A DNA stretch of 64,000 nt from Paenibacillus sp. RC67 (lineage in GTDB: Bacteria; Bacillota; Bacilli; Paenibacillales; NBRC-103111): positions 124,001-188,000 of the forward strand of contig NZ_CP125098.1 in NCBI RefSeq assembly GCF_030020805.1, read 5' to 3'. The stretch's first letter is position 1, and each line of letters begins with the position of its first letter. The notes beneath the pieces are model-generated. The model did no database searches. It was not told the origin of the DNA and saw nothing but the letters and a program-made list of their open reading frames with translations. The position numbers and the translations under genes were made by a program. This document shows positions 62,780-64,000 of this stretch, one piece after another.

Positions 62780-63487
62780 TTGTACCGGATTCTCATTGTC
62801 GAAGATGACGATAAAATTGCATCAATCCTGCATTCCCACATGGAAAAGTTCGGATATGCAGCCGAGAGAGTAACTGATTTTCGGGATATTAAACAATCAT
62901 TTCTTGCTTCTAAACCAGACATGGTTTTACTGGACATTAATCTTCCTCATTACGACGGCTTCTATTGGTGTAGGCAAATCAGGACGGTATCCAATGTACC
63001 TATTATCTTTTTATCTGCACGTGTCGGTGAGATGGATCAGGTCATGGCCATAGAAAATGGCGGGGACGATTATATTACGAAGCCTTTTCACTTAGATGTG
63101 GTCATAGCCAAGGTGAAGAGTGTGCTTCGCCGGACTTATGGAGAATATGCAGGTGCAAATCCAATGCCGCGAGACATTCTGAATGTCGCGGGACTAGCCT
63201 TAGATGCTTCCAAAAATACAATGGAGTGGAACGGATCCAGAATTGACTTGTCACGCAATGAATTTTTGTTGATGGAGTGCCTTGTCAAGCAAGCGGATCG
63301 GATTATAACACGGGAGTCTTTATTGGAAGCTTTGTGGGACGATATTGATTTCGTTGATGACAATACTTTAACGGTGAATGTGACACGTGTGCGCAAGAAG
63401 CTGGAGGAGCTGGGCATTGTTAAGGCCGTAGAAACGATTCGCGGACAAGGCTATCGGCTCAACACGTCCTGGAGGGATGGGGAATGA
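62780..63487 (+). CDS. OmpR-family response regulator (BceR/GraR-like)
   Basis: The 235-residue protein has a receiver domain (acidic pocket VEDDD, phospho-acceptor in VLLDINLP, signal residues FLSAR and ITKPFH) and a C-terminal winged-helix DNA-binding domain (VNVTRVRKKLEELGI, TIRGQGYRL). BceR-like regulators induce ABC transporters that remove cell-wall antibiotics. TTG 62780 has GGGGTGTG upstream. The stop overlaps the kinase start. A Bce-type transporter would be expected further downstream, outside the window. Confidence 0.92.
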   Translation: MYRILIVEDDDKIASILHSHMEKFGYAAERVTDFRDIKQSFLASKPDMVLLDINLPHYDGFYWCRQIRTVSNVPIIFLSARVGEMDQVMAIENGGDDYITKPFHLDVVIAKVKSVLRRTYGEYAGANPMPRDILNVAGLALDASKNTMEWNGSRIDLSRNEFLLMECLVKQADRIITRESLLEALWDDIDFVDDNTLTVNVTRVRKKLEELGIVKAVETIRGQGYRLNTSWRDGE

Positions 63488-64000
63488 AATGGATCGATTT
63501 TGTATCTGATAGGATGGGCTATATCGTCATCTATTTAGTTAATATCCTTTTTGTTCTGCTTGTTGTTGAGCTGGCTATACTACCACAAGGGGTTTCTCTG
63601 CAAACGGACAATCTTATCTATATCTTTATTTTGTCTATATCCGGAATTGTTATATTTCTTCTTATTGATTATGTTCGTCAAAGAGACTATTTTCTCAAGC
63701 TGAAGGCCATCCGAAGCAATCCGGACAGAATGGAACGTATTAGTAACCTGCCGTTAGGCTTGAAAAGAGAACAAACGATAATGATAGACCTACTGCATCA
63801 GCTACATGGCGGATATGAGGATCGATTGGTTCAGTACAGGAGACAGCAGGAGCAGCATGATGTATTTATCCGACAGTGGGTCCATCAGATGAAAACGCCC
63901 GTGTCCGTCATCGACCTGCTGACTCAAAAAACGGAATCGGTTCACGAGCAGGAGCTTCGCTTGGTGCTGCACAGCATTCAGGAGGAAAATGACCGATTGG
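63484..64000 (+). CDS. intramembrane-sensing histidine kinase, BceS-like (partial)
   Basis: ATG 63484 overlaps the regulator stop (ATGA). The visible ~172 residues have two membrane helices (about 11-30 and 44-62) with almost no extracellular loop, then a HisKA region with FIRQWVHQMKTPVSVIDLL containing the phospho-acceptor His. This short two-helix architecture is that of BceS/LiaS-type intramembrane sensors that take their signal from a partner transporter. The ATPase domain lies beyond the window. Confidence 0.88.
   Translation, partial: MKWIDFVSDRMGYIVIYLVNILFVLLVVELAILPQGVSLQTDNLIYIFILSISGIVIFLLIDYVRQRDYFLKLKAIRSNPDRMERISNLPLGLKREQTIMIDLLHQLHGGYEDRLVQYRRQQEQHDVFIRQWVHQMKTPVSVIDLLTQKTESVHEQELRLVLHSIQEENDRL

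Noticed and set aside
1-64000. CRISPR arrays, insertion sequences, rRNA or tRNA genes
   Set aside because: No regularly spaced repeats, transposase frames or RNA gene signatures were seen.

Overview
The window reads as a chromosomal segment of a spore-forming, flagellated, Gram-positive member of the Paenibacillaceae (Paenibacillus-like). The evidence is AAGGAGG-type ribosome binding sites, frequent GTG/TTG starts, a SwrA-less ftsE-ftsX-ctpB-minJ-uvrB-uvrA neighbourhood like that of Bacillus but with an M23 hydrolase inserted, an SLH-domain S-layer protein, CotF-like coat proteins and a Bce-type two-component system. The species is inferred, not proven.

Layout. 1-6.6 kb: a VanW-like fragment (minus), then FtsE, FtsX, a coiled-coil M23 hydrolase, CtpB-like S41 protease and a MinJ-like PDZ membrane protein (cell-wall hydrolysis and division). 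6.6-8.2 kb: flagellar stator genes (minus). 8.3-13.5 kb: uvrB and uvrA with a sigma-A promoter and a LexA-like box. 13.6-17.7 kb: siroheme sulfite/nitrite reductase, small membrane protein, sugar-phosphate isomerase with operator-like repeats, and a coupled pair of small unknown genes.

17.8-25.1 kb (minus) is the most unusual part: one strong promoter precedes a 1088-residue membrane-anchored FG-GAP repeat protein, an acyl-carrier protein, an aminoacyl-tRNA-synthetase-like ligase, a DltD-like SGNH protein, a 36-residue DltX-like microprotein whose start overlaps the end of the DltD-like gene, and a DltB-like MBOAT acyltransferase. It looks like a complete Dlt-type envelope aminoacylation machine in which the usual DltA adenylation enzyme is replaced by a class II synthetase-like amino acid:carrier-protein ligase.

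25.5-30 kb: U32 peptidase/RlhA-like protein, then a PadR regulator overlapping a SEDS (FtsW/RodA) protein that carries a permease-prefix domain. 30.2-54.5 kb: a surface-polysaccharide locus: YwqE-type phosphatase, an S-layer protein, Wzz-like and BY-kinase modules, a UDP-diacetylbacillosamine pathway (PglF, PglC, PglD, PglE types), GalU, a UDP-L-FucNAc pathway (CapE/F/G, i.e. FnlA/B/C), several glycosyltransferases (one split by a frameshift at an A9 run), Wzy and Wzx, and UDP-glucose dehydrogenase. From about 39 kb this region is visibly AT-rich and ends beside a truncated ABC ATPase gene, suggesting an exchanged cassette.

54.8-56.5 kb: on the minus strand a c-di-GMP-I riboswitch with its own promoter leads into two microprotein frames ending at a terminator; a further 42-residue microprotein precedes a secreted copper-amine-oxidase-N-domain protein. 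56.9-61.2 kb: a Gld-like ABC exporter operon (ATPase, permease, GldG-like, DUF4340). 61.3-64 kb: CotF-like coat proteins and a BceRS-like two-component system running off the window.
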